Counted from the first letter of the stretch, positions 28,329 through 38,569 are shown. The stretch: 64,000 bases of DNA from Blastococcus litoris (GCF_003075095.1 NZ_QCZF01000006.1:101881-165880); one strand, 5' to 3'. Translations and numbers: made by a program. Notes: generated by a model from the letters alone, not told the origin.

Positions 28329-29955
28329 CCAGCGCCGCGGAGACCACGGCCCGGGCCTCTTCCTGCACCTGCGCGAGGTGCTCGGGGCCGCGGAAGGACT
28401 CGGCGTAGATCTTGTAGACGTCCTCCGTGCCGGACGGCCGGGCCGCGAACCACGCGTTCTCCGTCGTCACCTTGAGGCCGCCGATCGCGGCGTCGTTGCC
28501 GGGTGCGCGGGTCAGCTTGGCCGTGATGGGCTCGCCGGCCAGCTCGGTGGCCTCGACGTCGTCGGGCGACAGCTTGCCCAGGGCCGCCTTCTGCGCGCGG
28601 TCGGCCGGCGCGTCGATGCGGGCGTACGCGGACTCGCCGAAGTGGTCGGTCAGCTGCTTGTGCAGCTTGGAGGGGGAGCGCCCGGTCACGGCCTGGATCT
28701 CGCTCGCGAGGAGCGCGAGCAGGATGCCGTCCTTGTCCGTCGTCCAGACACCGCCGTCCCGGCGCAGGAAGGAGGCGCCGGCCGACTCCTCGCCCCCGAA
28801 GACCACCGAGCCGTCGAGCAGCCCGGGGACGAACCACTTGAAGCCGACCGGCACCTCGACGAGCGGGCGGCCGAGGTCGCCGACCACCCGGTCGATGAGC
28901 GAGCTGGACACCAGCGTCTTGCCGACGGCCGCGGTCGCGGACCAGCCCGGGCGGTGGCTGAGCAGGTAGGCGATCGCCACGGCGAGGAAGTGGTTGGGGT
29001 TCATCAGCCCGCCGTCGGGGGTGACGATGCCGTGCCGGTCGGCGTCGGCGTCGTTGCCGGTGGCGATCTGGAACCGGTCGCGCTTGCCCACCAGGGAAGC
29101 CATGGCCGAGGGCGAGGAGCAGTCCATCCGGATCTTGCCGTCCCAGTCGAGCGTCATGAACCGCCACGTGGGGTCGACCAGCGGGTTCACGACCGTCAGG
29201 TCGAGGCGGTGCCGTTCGGCGATCGCCGCCCAGTAGTCGACGCTCGCCCCGCCGAGCGGGTCGGCGCCGATGCGCACTCCGGCGTCCCGGATGGCGTCGA
29301 GGTCGACCACGTTCGGCAGGTCGTCGACGTAGGTGCCCAGGAAGTCGTAGGGCTGCGTGGCGGCGCGGGCCTGGTCCACCGGTACGCGGCGGACGCCGCT
29401 GAGTCCGGCCCGCAGCAGGTCGTTGGCGCGGCCGGCGATCCAGCTGGTCGCGTCGGTGTCGGCCGGGCCGCCGTGCGGCGGGTTGTACTTGAACCCGCCG
29501 TCGCGGGGCGGGTTGTGCGACGGGGTGACGACGATGCCGTCGGCCAGGCCCGTGGTCCTCCCTCGATTGGCGGTGAGGATCGCGTGGCTGACGGCCGGCG
29601 TGGGCGTGTACCGCTCGCCGGCGTCGACCAGGACGGTCACGTCGTTGGCGGCCAGGACCTCCAGCGCAGAGGTCCACGCGGGCTCGGACAACGCGTGGGT
29701 GTCCCGCCCGATGAACAGCGGCCCGTCGAACCCCTGTTCCGCGCGGTACTCGCAGATCGCCTGCGTGGTGGCCAGGATGTGCGCCTCGTTGAAGGCGGCG
29801 TCCAGGCTCGAGCCGCGGTGCCCCGAGGTCCCGAAGACGACCTGCTGCGCGGGCTCGGCCGGATCCGGCTCCACCGTGTAGTAGGCGCTGACGAGAGCGG
29901 GGACGTCGACCAGGTCGCTGGGCTGGGCGGGCTGTCCGGCGCGCGGGGAGGTCAT
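28321..29955 (-). CDS. pgm: Phosphoglucomutase (alpha-D-glucose phosphate-specific)
   Basis: A 544-residue phosphohexomutase that interconverts glucose 1-phosphate and glucose 6-phosphate, linking glycolysis to UDP-glucose, glycogen and trehalose synthesis. The phosphoserine loop TPSHNPP lies near residue 145; the metal loop DADADRHG and the sugar loop GGEESAG follow; the C-terminal phosphate-binding [15 protein letters not shown] is complete. The length matches the bacterial Pgm type of about 545 residues. ATG 29955 has no strong ribosome site. It is the first gene of a two-gene operon with the M20 peptidase. Confidence 0.96.
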   Translation of the reverse strand: MTSPRAGQPAQPSDLVDVPALVSAYYTVEPDPAEPAQQVVFGTSGHRGSSLDAAFNEAHILATTQAICEYRAEQGFDGPLFIGRDTHALSEPAWTSALEVLAANDVTVLVDAGERYTPTPAVSHAILTANRGRTTGLADGIVVTPSHNPPRDGGFKYNPPHGGPADTDATSWIAGRANDLLRAGLSGVRRVPVDQARAATQPYDFLGTYVDDLPNVVDLDAIRDAGVRIGADPLGGASVDYWAAIAERHRLDLTVVNPLVDPTWRFMTLDWDGKIRMDCSSPSAMASLVGKRDRFQIATGNDADADRHGIVTPDGGLMNPNHFLAVAIAYLLSHRPGWSATAAVGKTLVSSSLIDRVVGDLGRPLVEVPVGFKWFVPGLLDGSVVFGGEESAGASFLRRDGGVWTTDKDGILLALLASEIQAVTGRSPSKLHKQLTDHFGESAYARIDAPADRAQKAALGKLSPDDVEATELAGEPITAKLTRAPGNDAAIGGLKVTTENAWFAARPSGTEDVYKIYAESFRGPEHLAQVQEEARAVVSAALGA

Positions 29956-30027
29956 GCGCTGATCTTGACGCTCACCCCGGCGGCGGCGCGACCCGGACCC
30001 GCCCGCCGCCACTCGCGGCTCGCCACC

Positions 30028-30363
30028 TCAGGCCGGGCGCGGGGCGTACATGATCACGCCGACGCCGACGAGGCAGATCAGGGCACCCACGACGTCGTAG
30101 CGATCCGGCCGGAAGCCGTCGACCGCCATGCCCCAGAGCAGCGAACCGGCGACGAAGACCCCGCCGTACGCGGCGAGGATGCGACCGAAGTGCGCATCGG
30201 GCTGCAGCGTCGCCGCGAAGCCGTAGAGGCCCAGCGCGATCACCCCGGCCCCGATCCACACCCACCCGCGGTGCTCCCGCACGCCCTGCCAGACCAGCCA
30301 CGCGCCGCCGATCTCCGCCAGCGCGGCCAGGCCGAAGAGCACGAGCGAGCGGGCGACCGTCAC
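30028..30363 (-). CDS. YnfA/UPF0060-family membrane protein
   Basis: A 111-residue protein with four membrane helices, related to the small multidrug resistance fold. Typical features are [25 protein letters not shown], a conserved Glu in the first helix, and [27 protein letters not shown] in the third. UPF0060 proteins are proposed transporters without a settled substrate. The GTG at 30363 overlaps the hydrolase stop in a GTGA quartet, so it is coupled to that gene. Confidence 0.9.
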   Translation of the reverse strand: MTVARSLVLFGLAALAEIGGAWLVWQGVREHRGWVWIGAGVIALGLYGFAATLQPDAHFGRILAAYGGVFVAGSLLWGMAVDGFRPDRYDVVGALICLVGVGVIMYAPRPA

Positions 30364-31208
30364 TGCTCCACCCGCTCCAGGAACCGCCGCAGCGTCTCCA
30401 GGAAGATCTCCGGCTGCTCGGAGTGGACCCAGTGCCCGGCGTTCTTGATCCGCACCAGCCGGGTGGCCGGGAACAGCGCGTCCATGTGCGGGCGGTCCTC
30501 GTCGAGCACGTAGGTGGAGTTCGCACCGGCGATCCACAGCACCGGCCCGTCGAAGCTCGCGCCGTCCGGCGGCTCGGGGAAGCCGCGCAGCTCGCCGAGG
30601 TCGCGGCCGAGCAGGTCGAGGTTCAGCCGCCAGCGCCACCCGTCGCCGCCCGCCCCCTCCCGCACGAGGCTCTGCAGCAGGAAGCTGCGCACCATCCGGC
30701 TGGGGACCGCCGTCAGCAGCGCGGCGTCGGCGTCGGCGCGCGAGGCCAGCGACCCGAGGTCCATCGCCTTCATCGCCTCGATGAAGGCCGCGAACGGCGA
30801 CGCCTCCTCGTCCGGGTCGTCGGTCCGGCCGCCCTGCAGCGGGTACTCGACCGGGGCGATGTCGACGACGACCAGCGCGCGCAGCAGCTCGGGCCGGCGC
30901 AGGGCGAGGGTCATCGCCACCTTTCCGCCCATCGAGTGCCCGACGAGCGTGACCGGCTCCCCCAGGCCCTCGAGCTCGGCGGCCAGCAGCGCGGCCATGT
31001 CCTGGTAGTCGACCCGGTCGGTCCACGGCGAGTGCCCGTGGTTGGGCAGGTCGACCAGGGTCACGCGGTGCCCGTCGGCGAGGCCCTTCGCGATCGTCGT
31101 CCAGTTCTTGCCCTGGCCGAACAGCCCGTGCACGAAGACGACGTGCGGCCCGGACTCCCCGACGGTGCGCGTCGCGAGGCGCTCGTCGCCGTCGGGATCC
31201 TCGCTCAC
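30360..31208 (-). CDS. Alpha/beta hydrolase
   Basis: A 282-residue cytoplasmic hydrolase similar to the YbfF esterase group. It shows the oxyanion strand [14 protein letters not shown], nucleophile elbow GHSMGG with Ser92, VVVDIAP, the acid in [10 protein letters not shown] or just after, and the catalytic His in [11 protein letters not shown]. The lid segment around 140-200 is helical. GTG 31208 is the chosen start. The substrate is likely an ester or thioester but cannot be named. It is divergent from the helicase and coupled downstream to the YnfA-like gene. Confidence 0.9.
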   Translation of the reverse strand: MSEDPDGDERLATRTVGESGPHVVFVHGLFGQGKNWTTIAKGLADGHRVTLVDLPNHGHSPWTDRVDYQDMAALLAAELEGLGEPVTLVGHSMGGKVAMTLALRRPELLRALVVVDIAPVEYPLQGGRTDDPDEEASPFAAFIEAMKAMDLGSLASRADADAALLTAVPSRMVRSFLLQSLVREGAGGDGWRWRLNLDLLGRDLGELRGFPEPPDGASFDGPVLWIAGANSTYVLDEDRPHMDALFPATRLVRIKNAGHWVHSEQPEIFLETLRRFLERVEQ

Positions 31209-31274
31209 CCGGCGATTCCACCACGTCGGTGTCGGTGGGCCCGCCTACCGTGCCCCGGGACGAGGGGGAGAACC

Positions 31275-32987
31275 ATGCCCGGACGACGACGGCGTTCCAG
31301 CACGACCGCCCGCAGGACCGCGACGACGCGCACCACCACGCCGGTGCGCTCGACGAAGCCCGCGCCCGAGAAGCCGGTCGCCGGGCCGGGTGAGCGGGTG
31401 TGGGTGCTGGCCGTGCCCTTCCGCGCCCCCGCGCCCGGGGCCGTCTGGCACCGCGACCTCCAGGCGCACGTCTGGGTCGGCCGCGAGCTGCCCCCGGAGC
31501 TGGCGTCCTACGACCCGCCGCCGTACACGTTCGAGCGCTTCCTCGAGGACGAGCTGAACGAGAAGCCGCGGCCGATCCCGCTGGCCCGGCCGATGACCCC
31601 GCGCGAGCAGCAGTGCGACGGCGCCGACGTGGTCGCCGCGCACGCCGCGGCCGGCGGCCGGGTGTTCCTGCTCGGCGACGACCCCGGCGTCGGCAAGACC
31701 GGGACGGCGATCCTCGCGGTCAAGGCGATCGCCGAGCAGCGGGAGGTGTCCACCGTGCTGGTCGTCGCCGACCGCCCCGCGGCCATCACCATCCCGCACT
31801 GGACCCGGTCCATCGCCGGCTTCGGCGACGGCGGCATCCGCTGGTGCGTGACCACGTGGGACCGCCTGGCCAAGGTCTCGAAGCTCCGGTTCGACGTCGT
31901 CGTCGCCGACGAGGCGCACATGGTGCGGCACACGACGACGCAGCGGTGGAAGCACTGGAAGGCCGTCTCCGGTGCCGGCCGGGTGAAGGACGCGCCCTAC
32001 GTGCTCGCCACGACGGCCACCCCCGCGCACACCCCGCTCGAGCTGCCCTACCTCGCGCCGGAGTTCGCCGCACGGCACGGCGAGGGCGTCCGGGAGTGGG
32101 CCGACCTGCCGAAGCGGCTCGAGGCGCACGGGTTCCACGTGGAACGTGGCCGCTACGGCTGGCAGTGGACCGAGGACGCCGACGAGCGCCGCACCGACCT
32201 CGCGCGGCTCCAGTCCTGGCTGGCCGACGTCGACCCGCCGGCGACGCTGCACCGGCCCGCACCCTGGGGCCCGGTGTCGGTCACCGGCACGCCCGTCGCG
32301 CTCACGCCCGCCGAGCGCGCCGCCTACGAGTCCGAGTGGTCGGAGTTCCGCGCCGAGATGCAGCTGGCCCGGCGCGCCCGGCAGAGCGCGCGCGGCCGAG
32401 CGGCGCTGCTGCGCTTCCGCCAGAAGGCCGGGCTCATCCGCGTGCAGGCCACCGTCGACTGGATCCGCGCCCAGGTCGAGGCCGAGCGGCAGGTCGCGGT
32501 GTCGGTCGAGTTCGTCGAGACCGCGGCCGACCCGATCCGCGACGCGCTGCTGGACGCAGGGATCCCGGTGGCAGGGATCTACGGACGCGACCGGTTCGAC
32601 GTGGAGGCGGAGCGGCTGCGGTTCCAGCGGGGCGAGGCGATGGTGTGCGTGTTCACCGTGACCGCGTCCATCTCGCTGCACGCCGGGGAGACCCTCCCGG
32701 ACGGGCGCCCGGCGTCGGGCACCCCGCGCGTCGGGCTGTTCCACCAGCCGCGGTTCTCCGGCATCCAGGCCCGCCAGGTGACCGGCCGCACGCACCGCGA
32801 CGGGAAGGTGTCGCCGTGGCGGATCGCCTTCGCCGAGGACACCGTCGAGGAGCAGGTCGCCCGGGTGATGGTGGAGCGGCTCGCGGTCAGCGGCTCCGCG
32901 GCCGGCGCCGACACCTCGTCCCTGCAGGAGATCGCCGAGCTCCTCGACGCCGACTGGCTGCCGGCCACCGCGCTCACCGAGGACTGA
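31275..32987 (+). CDS. SF2 helicase, phage-style SNF2-like
   Basis: A 570-residue ATPase. ATG 31275 follows GGGGGAG. After a basic Thr/Arg-rich N-terminus comes [23 protein letters not shown], then Walker [13 protein letters not shown] with Lys141, the DEAH box at 212-215, motif III LATTATP and motif [12 protein letters not shown]. This makes a complete SF2 core of the SNF2 type. Its N-terminal module resembles helicases carried by actinobacteriophages (an impression from memory, not from a search), yet no other phage gene is here. A parS-like palindrome lies inside the reading frame and encodes GFHVER near residue 288. The 3' end overlaps the convergent gene by 14 bp. Confidence 0.88.
   Translation: MPGRRRRSSTTARRTATTRTTTPVRSTKPAPEKPVAGPGERVWVLAVPFRAPAPGAVWHRDLQAHVWVGRELPPELASYDPPPYTFERFLEDELNEKPRPIPLARPMTPREQQCDGADVVAAHAAAGGRVFLLGDDPGVGKTGTAILAVKAIAEQREVSTVLVVADRPAAITIPHWTRSIAGFGDGGIRWCVTTWDRLAKVSKLRFDVVVADEAHMVRHTTTQRWKHWKAVSGAGRVKDAPYVLATTATPAHTPLELPYLAPEFAARHGEGVREWADLPKRLEAHGFHVERGRYGWQWTEDADERRTDLARLQSWLADVDPPATLHRPAPWGPVSVTGTPVALTPAERAAYESEWSEFRAEMQLARRARQSARGRAALLRFRQKAGLIRVQATVDWIRAQVEAERQVAVSVEFVETAADPIRDALLDAGIPVAGIYGRDRFDVEAERLRFQRGEAMVCVFTVTASISLHAGETLPDGRPASGTPRVGLFHQPRFSGIQARQVTGRTHRDGKVSPWRIAFAEDTVEEQVARVMVERLAVSGSAAGADTSSLQEIAELLDADWLPATALTED
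32132..32145. other. parS-like site 2, inside the helicase gene
   Basis: GTTCCACGTGGAAC, identical to the other three copies, is embedded in coding sequence where it specifies FHVE. It is the only copy not next to a hairpin. Confidence 0.8.
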
Positions 32988-33357
32988 CCGGCGGTCTCCT
33001 CGAGGTCCACAGCAGCCAGGCGGGGACGCCGACGATCGCCAGCCCGCTGAGCGCGTGCAGCCCGCCGAGCCAGGCCTCGTCGAACCCCAGGTCCGCGAGC
33101 AGGTGCTGCACCAGACCGGCCAGCACCAGCACGACCGCGGTCGCCGCGATGTGCCGGACCCCGGCCCGGGCGACGATCGCCAGCACGAACAGGACGACGG
33201 CCGCCCCGGCGATCACGAGGCTGAAGAACCGGTGCGGCTCGAAGCCGGGGTCGCCGCGGGAGGAGAAGACCCCCAGGCCGGCCAGGAAGATCTGCACCGC
33301 GCCCAGCAGGACGAACGCCGCCAGCGCCCACCGGTAGACACCGCCGATCCGGTCCAT
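32974..33357 (-). CDS. Four-helix membrane protein, unknown function
   Basis: A 127-residue membrane protein with four hydrophobic helices (ALAAFVLLGAVQIFLAGLGVF, FFSLVIAGAAVVLFVLAIVA, HIAATAVVLVLAGLVQHLLA, GLHALSGLAIVGVPAWLLW). A pattern of His residues near helix ends (PHRFF, RHIA, QHLL, LHALSG) recalls small heme- or quinone-associated membrane proteins, and it may belong to the DUF6220-type group; neither idea is tested. The stop lies 14 bp inside the helicase gene. ATG 33357 is only 12 bp from the next gene's stop, so the two are probably cotranscribed. Confidence 0.75.
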   Translation of the reverse strand: MDRIGGVYRWALAAFVLLGAVQIFLAGLGVFSSRGDPGFEPHRFFSLVIAGAAVVLFVLAIVARAGVRHIAATAVVLVLAGLVQHLLADLGFDEAWLGGLHALSGLAIVGVPAWLLWTSRRPPVSPR

Positions 33358-33369
33358 CGCGCGCCCCCG

Positions 33370-33990
33370 TCAGCCCAGGCGCCCGGCGAGGCGGCCGGCT
33401 CCGGGGCCGGTCAGTTCACCGGCCACCGCGGCCCGCCCCGCGACGGCCAGGAGCAGCGCCTCCGCCGGCGCGCGCACCTCGGGCCCCCGCCCGAACGACC
33501 AGTCGATGTCGGTGGCCACGAGCCGGACGTCGCGCGCCCGGAGCACGCCGCGCAGCACCGGGCCGAACAGCGCCGTCCGGAACGCCGGCACGAGGTGGTC
33601 CGCCGGGATGGTCCTCGGCTCCCCGAGCGGGCGGCGGATGTCCTGCTGGTGGATGAGGCCGTCGGTCAGGGCGATCGCCCCGCCCATCCCGGCGGTCAGA
33701 CCCTGGGGCGTGAGGTGCTGCCGGAGCAGCTCCACGAGCTCGGCGGGCGAGCGTCCGCCGTCGTCGGCCAGACCGACGGCGTTCGTGCGGTCGACCAGGA
33801 ACCGGCCGCGGGCGAACCGGGTCGCCAGCTCACGCGGACCCAGACCGTCGTAGCTCAGCACGTGGGCGACGACGTCGCGGACGGTCCACCCGGGGCACAG
33901 GGACGGCGTCCGCCACTGCTCGTCGGGCAGCCGCTCGAGCAGCTCCAGCAGGTCCTCCCGCTCGGCGCGGGCCTGCGCCATCACGCTCAT
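33370..33990 (-). CDS. Maleylpyruvate isomerase-family (DinB-fold) protein
   Basis: A 206-residue protein of the mycothiol-dependent maleylpyruvate isomerase N-domain type. The start LLELLERLPDEQWRTPSLCPGWTVRDVVAHVL is the family hallmark, with His43 as a probable metal ligand; DGLIHQQDIRRPLG supplies the second His, with Asp in place of the usual Glu four residues earlier. These DinB-fold proteins often use mycothiol, the actinobacterial thiol, but most have unknown substrates. The presence of this family is one sign that the host is a mycothiol-making actinobacterium. Confidence 0.85.
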   Translation of the reverse strand: MSVMAQARAEREDLLELLERLPDEQWRTPSLCPGWTVRDVVAHVLSYDGLGPRELATRFARGRFLVDRTNAVGLADDGGRSPAELVELLRQHLTPQGLTAGMGGAIALTDGLIHQQDIRRPLGEPRTIPADHLVPAFRTALFGPVLRGVLRARDVRLVATDIDWSFGRGPEVRAPAEALLLAVAGRAAVAGELTGPGAGRLAGRLG

Positions 33991-34011
33991 GCGCGGAGAC
34001 CCTAGGGCCGA

Positions 34012-34953
34012 TCAGCGCGCCGATGGGTCCCGCGCGTCGCGCTCCAGCGCGGTCCGGTCCCAGTCGCCGAGGTCGGCCGCCGCCTCGTACGTGCGCTGGA
34101 GGAACGCCAGCAGCAGCGCGTCCGGGTCCGGGGCGGTGCGCACCAGCTCGTAGGGCAGCACGAACTCGCCCAGCTCGTCGTCCCAGCGCGCGCCCTCGGG
34201 GAGTCCACCGATCGTCCGGTAGCCGGCCGGCTCGGGGTAGGCGTAGCTGTAGAAGACGCCCTCCTCGCCCGGGCCGCCGGGCCAGTAGCCGCAGCTGCTG
34301 ACCTCGTGCGAGTAGGCCTCGAGCATCACGTGCGGCCCGCAGTTGGGGGCGCCACCCGGGTGCTCGGGCGCGGGGCGGCCGGAGAACCGGGTCGTGGCGA
34401 GGTCGATGGCACCCCAGAAGAAGTGCACCGGGCTGGACTTGCCCACGAACCCGTCCCGGAACGTGGTGAGGACGCGGGTCATCTGCACCAGAGCCAGCCA
34501 GAAGCGATGCACGGCGTCGGCGTCGTAGCTGGCGTGCTCCCGGTCGTCGGGGAACGGGATCGCACCGGGGATCTCGACCGGCACCGGCCAGATCTCCGTC
34601 CCGACGTCGAGCTCGTCGAGCAGCCGCACCACCTCGGCGTGGAAGTCCGCCACCGGGCGGGGCCTCAGCGGCAGCACTCCTGTCCGGCCGTCGACGGTGA
34701 CGACCTCGAGCCGGTGCGCGACGAGGTCGAGGTCGATCTGGAAGGACGGACCCGTGGGGTGCGGCATCAGCGAGGTGGTCAGCCCGCGGGCGGTCACGTA
34801 CAACGGGACGTTCCACCAGTGGTTGGCCAGCGTCGTGTTCGCCATCCGGATCTTGCCGATCACCTGCGTGTACAGCTGGAACGTGTCCCGGGTGTCCACC
34901 CAGTCGGCGACAGGGATCGAGGGCCAGTGCTGGGCGGCGCGTCGGTCGGTCAT
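34012..34953 (-). CDS. DUF5996-family protein
   Basis: A 313-residue cytoplasmic protein without signal peptide or membrane segment. It matches my memory of the DUF5996 family: WPSIPVADWVDTRDTFQLYTQVIGKIR near the start, NHWWNVPLYVTARGLTTS, and a central HFFWGAIDLATTRFSGR, all rich in conserved Trp and aromatic residues. The function of the family is unknown. The start at ATG 34953 has only a weak ribosome site. It is followed 21 bp later by the isomerase-family gene in the same direction. Confidence 0.8.
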   Translation of the reverse strand: MTDRRAAQHWPSIPVADWVDTRDTFQLYTQVIGKIRMANTTLANHWWNVPLYVTARGLTTSLMPHPTGPSFQIDLDLVAHRLEVVTVDGRTGVLPLRPRPVADFHAEVVRLLDELDVGTEIWPVPVEIPGAIPFPDDREHASYDADAVHRFWLALVQMTRVLTTFRDGFVGKSSPVHFFWGAIDLATTRFSGRPAPEHPGGAPNCGPHVMLEAYSHEVSSCGYWPGGPGEEGVFYSYAYPEPAGYRTIGGLPEGARWDDELGEFVLPYELVRTAPDPDALLLAFLQRTYEAAADLGDWDRTALERDARDPSAR

Positions 34954-34996
34954 CGCACCCAGTCTGTCGGCCCTCCGGCCGGCCCGCGCCGTCGGG

Positions 34997-36535
34997 TCAG
35001 GCGTGCCCGTTCTGCGCCGCCGCGTCGCCGTCCGACGAGATGGGGACGCGGGTGACGCCGTCGACGGTGCTCGCCGTGCTGCCGCTGAGGCGGCGCAGCA
35101 GCGCCGCGACATCGATGCCGGTGAGGTCGCCGGAGAGCTGGAGCCCCTGGGCGACGTTGGCGGCCACGGACTTCCCGATCGCGCCGGCGCCGTCGGAGGA
35201 GATGACGGTCATCTTGTCCACCGACGACAGGGGGGCCGCGGCCGCGCCGACGACGTCGGGCAGCACCTTGACCAGCATCTCGAGGATGGCTGCCTCACCG
35301 TACTTGGCGAAGGCGTCCGACCGGGCGTCCAGCGCCTCGGCCTCGGCCTGACCGCGGGCCAGGATCGCGGCCGCCTCGGCGGCACCCTCGCGCTCGACGG
35401 CGTCGGCGACTGCCTGGCGGCGCAGCTTCTCCGCCTCACCGCGCTTGGCGCCCTCGATGGCCTCGGCCTCGGCGAGCGCCGAGCGGCGGGCCCGCTCGCC
35501 CTCACCGGAGAGCTTCGCCTGCTCGGCGGCGGCCTGGGCGGCAGCGATGGTGGCCTGGCGCTGGGCCTCGGCGGTGAGGATGGCGGAGTTCTTGCGGCCC
35601 TCGGCCTCCTGCTCGACGCGGTAGCGCTCGGCGTCCGCGGGCCGCCGGACCTGGGTGTCCAGCTGGCGCTCGGTCAGCGCCGCCGTCCGCTCCGCGACCT
35701 TCTCCTGCTCCATGAGCACCGCCTGGTCCTGCGCGGCCTGCGCCAGCGGGCCGGCCGCGGCGGCGCGGGCCTTGGCGGCGTCGGTCTCGGCGGTGATCTC
35801 GGCCTGCCGCAGGGCGAGCTGGCGCTGCGCGACCGCGATCGCCTCGTCGGCGAGCAGCTGCTCCTGCTGCGCGGCCTGACGGGCCCGCGCCTCGGCGATG
35901 CTGGCCTCCTTGAGCACCCGCGCCGCCTCCGGGCGGCCGAGGTCGGCCAGGTAGGAGCCCTCGGCCTGGATGTCCTGGAGCTGGAAGGTGTCGAGCACCA
36001 GCCCCTGCCCGGTGAGCGAGGACTCGGCCTCCTCGGCGACGGCGGAGGCGAAGGCCGCGCGGTCGCGGATGATCTCCTCGATCGTCAGCCGGCCGACGAT
36101 CGAGCGCAGGGCACCGGCGAGCACCTCCGAGGTGAAGGTGTCGATCCCCTCCTGCTGGTTGAGGAAGCGCTGCGCGGCGGCGCGGATGGAGCTCTCCGTC
36201 CCGCCGACCTTGACGATCGCCACGCCCTCGAGGTCGCACTTCACGCCCTGCTTGGAGACCGCCCCGCGGATGCCGACCGGGATCCGGCGGCTGGAGAGGT
36301 CCATCGTGTGCAGCTTCTGCACCACGGGGAGCACGAAGACGCTCGCGCCCATGACCACCTTCTGGCCGGAGCTGTCCCGGGACACCACGCCCGAGGCGTC
36401 GGTGATCTGGCGCCCCTGGCGCCCGGTCACGAGGAACGCCTGGTTCGGCCCGGCGACCTTGATCCGCGACAGGACCAGGAGGACCAGCAGGATGACCAGG
36501 ACGGCGATGCCGCCGATGGCGTAGAGCAGCGTCAT
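34997..36535 (-). CDS. Flotillin-like SPFH-domain protein
   Basis: A 512-residue membrane-anchored scaffold. One N-terminal helix (about 3-24) is followed by an SPFH/PHB domain (about 25-200) and a long Ala/Glu coiled coil (about 200-400) with many EA and AEA repeats, ending in a Gly/Ala-rich C-terminus. This is the flotillin plan; flotillins organise membrane microdomains and affect fluidity. The ATG at 36535 overlaps the NfeD stop in an ATGA quartet. NfeD-flotillin pairing is a common bacterial arrangement and supports the call. Confidence 0.92.
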   Translation of the reverse strand: MTLLYAIGGIAVLVILLVLLVLSRIKVAGPNQAFLVTGRQGRQITDASGVVSRDSSGQKVVMGASVFVLPVVQKLHTMDLSSRRIPVGIRGAVSKQGVKCDLEGVAIVKVGGTESSIRAAAQRFLNQQEGIDTFTSEVLAGALRSIVGRLTIEEIIRDRAAFASAVAEEAESSLTGQGLVLDTFQLQDIQAEGSYLADLGRPEAARVLKEASIAEARARQAAQQEQLLADEAIAVAQRQLALRQAEITAETDAAKARAAAAGPLAQAAQDQAVLMEQEKVAERTAALTERQLDTQVRRPADAERYRVEQEAEGRKNSAILTAEAQRQATIAAAQAAAEQAKLSGEGERARRSALAEAEAIEGAKRGEAEKLRRQAVADAVEREGAAEAAAILARGQAEAEALDARSDAFAKYGEAAILEMLVKVLPDVVGAAAAPLSSVDKMTVISSDGAGAIGKSVAANVAQGLQLSGDLTGIDVAALLRRLSGSTASTVDGVTRVPISSDGDAAAQNGHA

Positions 36536-37083
36536 GGGGTTCCTCCGGGCTCGGGCAGGGGGTGCGGAGCGGTCGAGACGACGTGCACCGAGGTGTCGCT
36601 GAGCGCCTCGACGACGTAGACGGGGGTGCCGGCGGGCAGCGGCAGGTCGCTGCGGGCGGCGAACTTGAGGTGCTGGCCGGCCAGCGCGAGCCGGACCTCG
36701 CCGAAGCCCGCGCTCGGCACGGCCGAGACGACGACGCCCTGCGTGCCGGCGAGGTCGTCGCGGGTCAGCGTGGCCTGCGTCGGCATGTCCTTCAGCGCCC
36801 GCGTGAGGCGGATCGCGCCCCAGGCCAGGGGGACGGCGACCACGAGACCCGCGGCCAGCGCCAGCAGGGCCGCCGCGGCGTCGGGCAGGCCGTCCGGGAG
36901 GAGGCTCACCGCGGCCGCTCCCCCGAAGCCGATCCCGCCGAGGAGCGCGGCGATCGCCGGCACCGAGAAGGGCCCGTCCGCGTCGACGTCGCCCAGCCCC
37001 AGCTCACCGATCTCGCCGACGAACAGCGAGACGAGGAGCACGAGCAGGCCGAGCGCGCCGACGACGAGGAAGACCGTTGCCAC
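36532..37083 (-). CDS. NfeD-like membrane protein
   Basis: A 183-residue protein. Three to four hydrophobic segments (about 3-21, 42-60, 68-93) are followed by a soluble OB-fold domain (about 115-170), with the start of that domain at AGTQGVVVSAVPSAGFGEVRL. This is the short NfeD1b type, without a protease domain, that accompanies flotillins. GTG 37083 follows AGGAGG at a 9-nt spacing. It is the first gene of the two-gene operon and is divergent from dinB. Confidence 0.85.
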   Translation of the reverse strand: MATVFLVVGALGLLVLLVSLFVGEIGELGLGDVDADGPFSVPAIAALLGGIGFGGAAAVSLLPDGLPDAAAALLALAAGLVVAVPLAWGAIRLTRALKDMPTQATLTRDDLAGTQGVVVSAVPSAGFGEVRLALAGQHLKFAARSDLPLPAGTPVYVVEALSDTSVHVVSTAPHPLPEPGGTP

Positions 37084-37216
37084 TCCGCGCGTCCTCCTCG
37101 TCGATCTTGGTGGCCGCAGCCTCCCAGTTCCGGCACGGCCGCGGCAAGGAAATCCACAGTCGGGTGACGCGGGGCCGCGGCGCGGCCGGTCGGTGGCACG
37201 GGCGATCATCGGGGGC

Positions 37217-38569
37217 ATGCGGCGGGAGGCGAGCGTGCTGCACCTCGACCTCGATGCCTTCTTCGCCGCGGTCGAGCAACGGGACAAGCCCTCCCTGCGC
37301 GGCCGGCCGGTGGTCGTCGGCGGCGTCGGCGGCCGCGGCGTCGTCGCCACGGCGTCCTACGAGGCGCGCGCCTACGGCGCCCGCTCGGCCATGTCCACGG
37401 CCGAGGCCCGGCGGCGCTGCCCGGCCGGGACGGCGTTCCTCGGCGGGCGGTTCGCCGCCTACCGGCGGACCTCCGACGTCGTCATGGCCCTGCTGCGCGA
37501 GCTGTCCCCGCTGGTCGAGCCCGCCTCGCTGGACGAGGCGTACGTGGACCTGGCGGCCGGTGACGGGCACGACCTGTCGGTGGAGGGCGTGACGGAGATC
37601 GGGCGGCGGCTCAAGGAGCGGATCGCGGCGGCCACCGGGGGAGTGACGGGGTCGGTGGGCATCGGGACGTCGAAGCTCATGGCGAAGATCGGGTCGGACC
37701 TGCAGAAGCCCGACGGGCTGGTCGTCGTCCCGCCCGGCCGCGAGCTCGACGTCCTGCACCCGCTGCCGGTCACCCGGCTGGGCGGGGTCGGCCCGGCGAC
37801 GGCCGAGCGGCTGCACCAGGTGGGCGTGAAGACCGTCGGCGACCTGGCCGCCAAGTCCCTGGCCGACCTGGTCGCCCTGGCCGGCCGCGCGCACGGCGCC
37901 GGGCTGCACGCGCTCGCGCGGGCGGAGGACGACCGCCCCGTCGTCGCAGACCGGGAGGCAAAGTCGGTCTCGCACGAGGAGACGTTCGAGCGGGACCTCA
38001 CCGACCTCGACGTCCTGGGGCGGGAGATCGACTCGATGGCCGCGCGGGTGGGGGAGCGGCTGCGGAAGTCGTCGGTGTCGGGGCGGACGGTGACGCTGAA
38101 GCTGCGGCGCTACGACTTCACCACGCTCACCCGCTCGCAGACCCTGCCCCAGCCGACCGACGACGTCCGCACCATCGCGACCACGGCCCGGCGGCTGCTG
38201 GGCGAGGCCGGCACGCACGGCGGTCTGCGGCTGCTCGGCGTCGGGGTCTCGGGGCTGTCGGTGTACGCGCAGGGCGACCTGTTCGCCGAGGAGGACCCCG
38301 CCGACGCCCCCGACGTCCTCGCCGCCGGCACGGCGGACCCCGAGCCGGCCGCCGAGCCGCCGCTGGAACCGGCCGAGACGCGCTGGTGGCCGGGGCAGGA
38401 CGTGCGCCACGAGGAGCTCGGGGCCGGCTGGGTGTGGGGACGCGGGCTCGGCCGGGTCACCGTCCGCTTCGAGGGCCCGCGGACCGCTCCCGGCCCGGTG
38501 CGCACACTGGCCGCCGACGACCCGCTGCTGCACGCCGCCGACCCGCCGGACTGGAGGATCCCCGAGTGA
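37217..38569 (+). CDS. dinB: DNA polymerase IV (Y family)
   Basis: A 450-residue translesion polymerase. The catalytic residues are Asp11 in HLDLDAFFAAVEQ and Asp106-Glu107 in SLDEAY; the helix-hairpin-helix region is GGVGPATAERLHQVGVKTVGDLA, then the little-finger domain to about 345. A beta-clamp-binding motif QGDLF sits at 352-356. An extra C-terminal domain (about 380-450, PGQDVRHEELGAGWVWGRGLG) of the type found on actinobacterial DinB proteins follows. ATG 37217 is chosen; earlier in-frame starts lie within the NfeD gene region. No LexA box was seen upstream, so it is perhaps not SOS-controlled. The next gene overlaps by 4 bp. Confidence 0.95.
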   Translation: MRREASVLHLDLDAFFAAVEQRDKPSLRGRPVVVGGVGGRGVVATASYEARAYGARSAMSTAEARRRCPAGTAFLGGRFAAYRRTSDVVMALLRELSPLVEPASLDEAYVDLAAGDGHDLSVEGVTEIGRRLKERIAAATGGVTGSVGIGTSKLMAKIGSDLQKPDGLVVVPPGRELDVLHPLPVTRLGGVGPATAERLHQVGVKTVGDLAAKSLADLVALAGRAHGAGLHALARAEDDRPVVADREAKSVSHEETFERDLTDLDVLGREIDSMAARVGERLRKSSVSGRTVTLKLRRYDFTTLTRSQTLPQPTDDVRTIATTARRLLGEAGTHGGLRLLGVGVSGLSVYAQGDLFAEEDPADAPDVLAAGTADPEPAAEPPLEPAETRWWPGQDVRHEELGAGWVWGRGLGRVTVRFEGPRTAPGPVRTLAADDPLLHAADPPDWRIPE

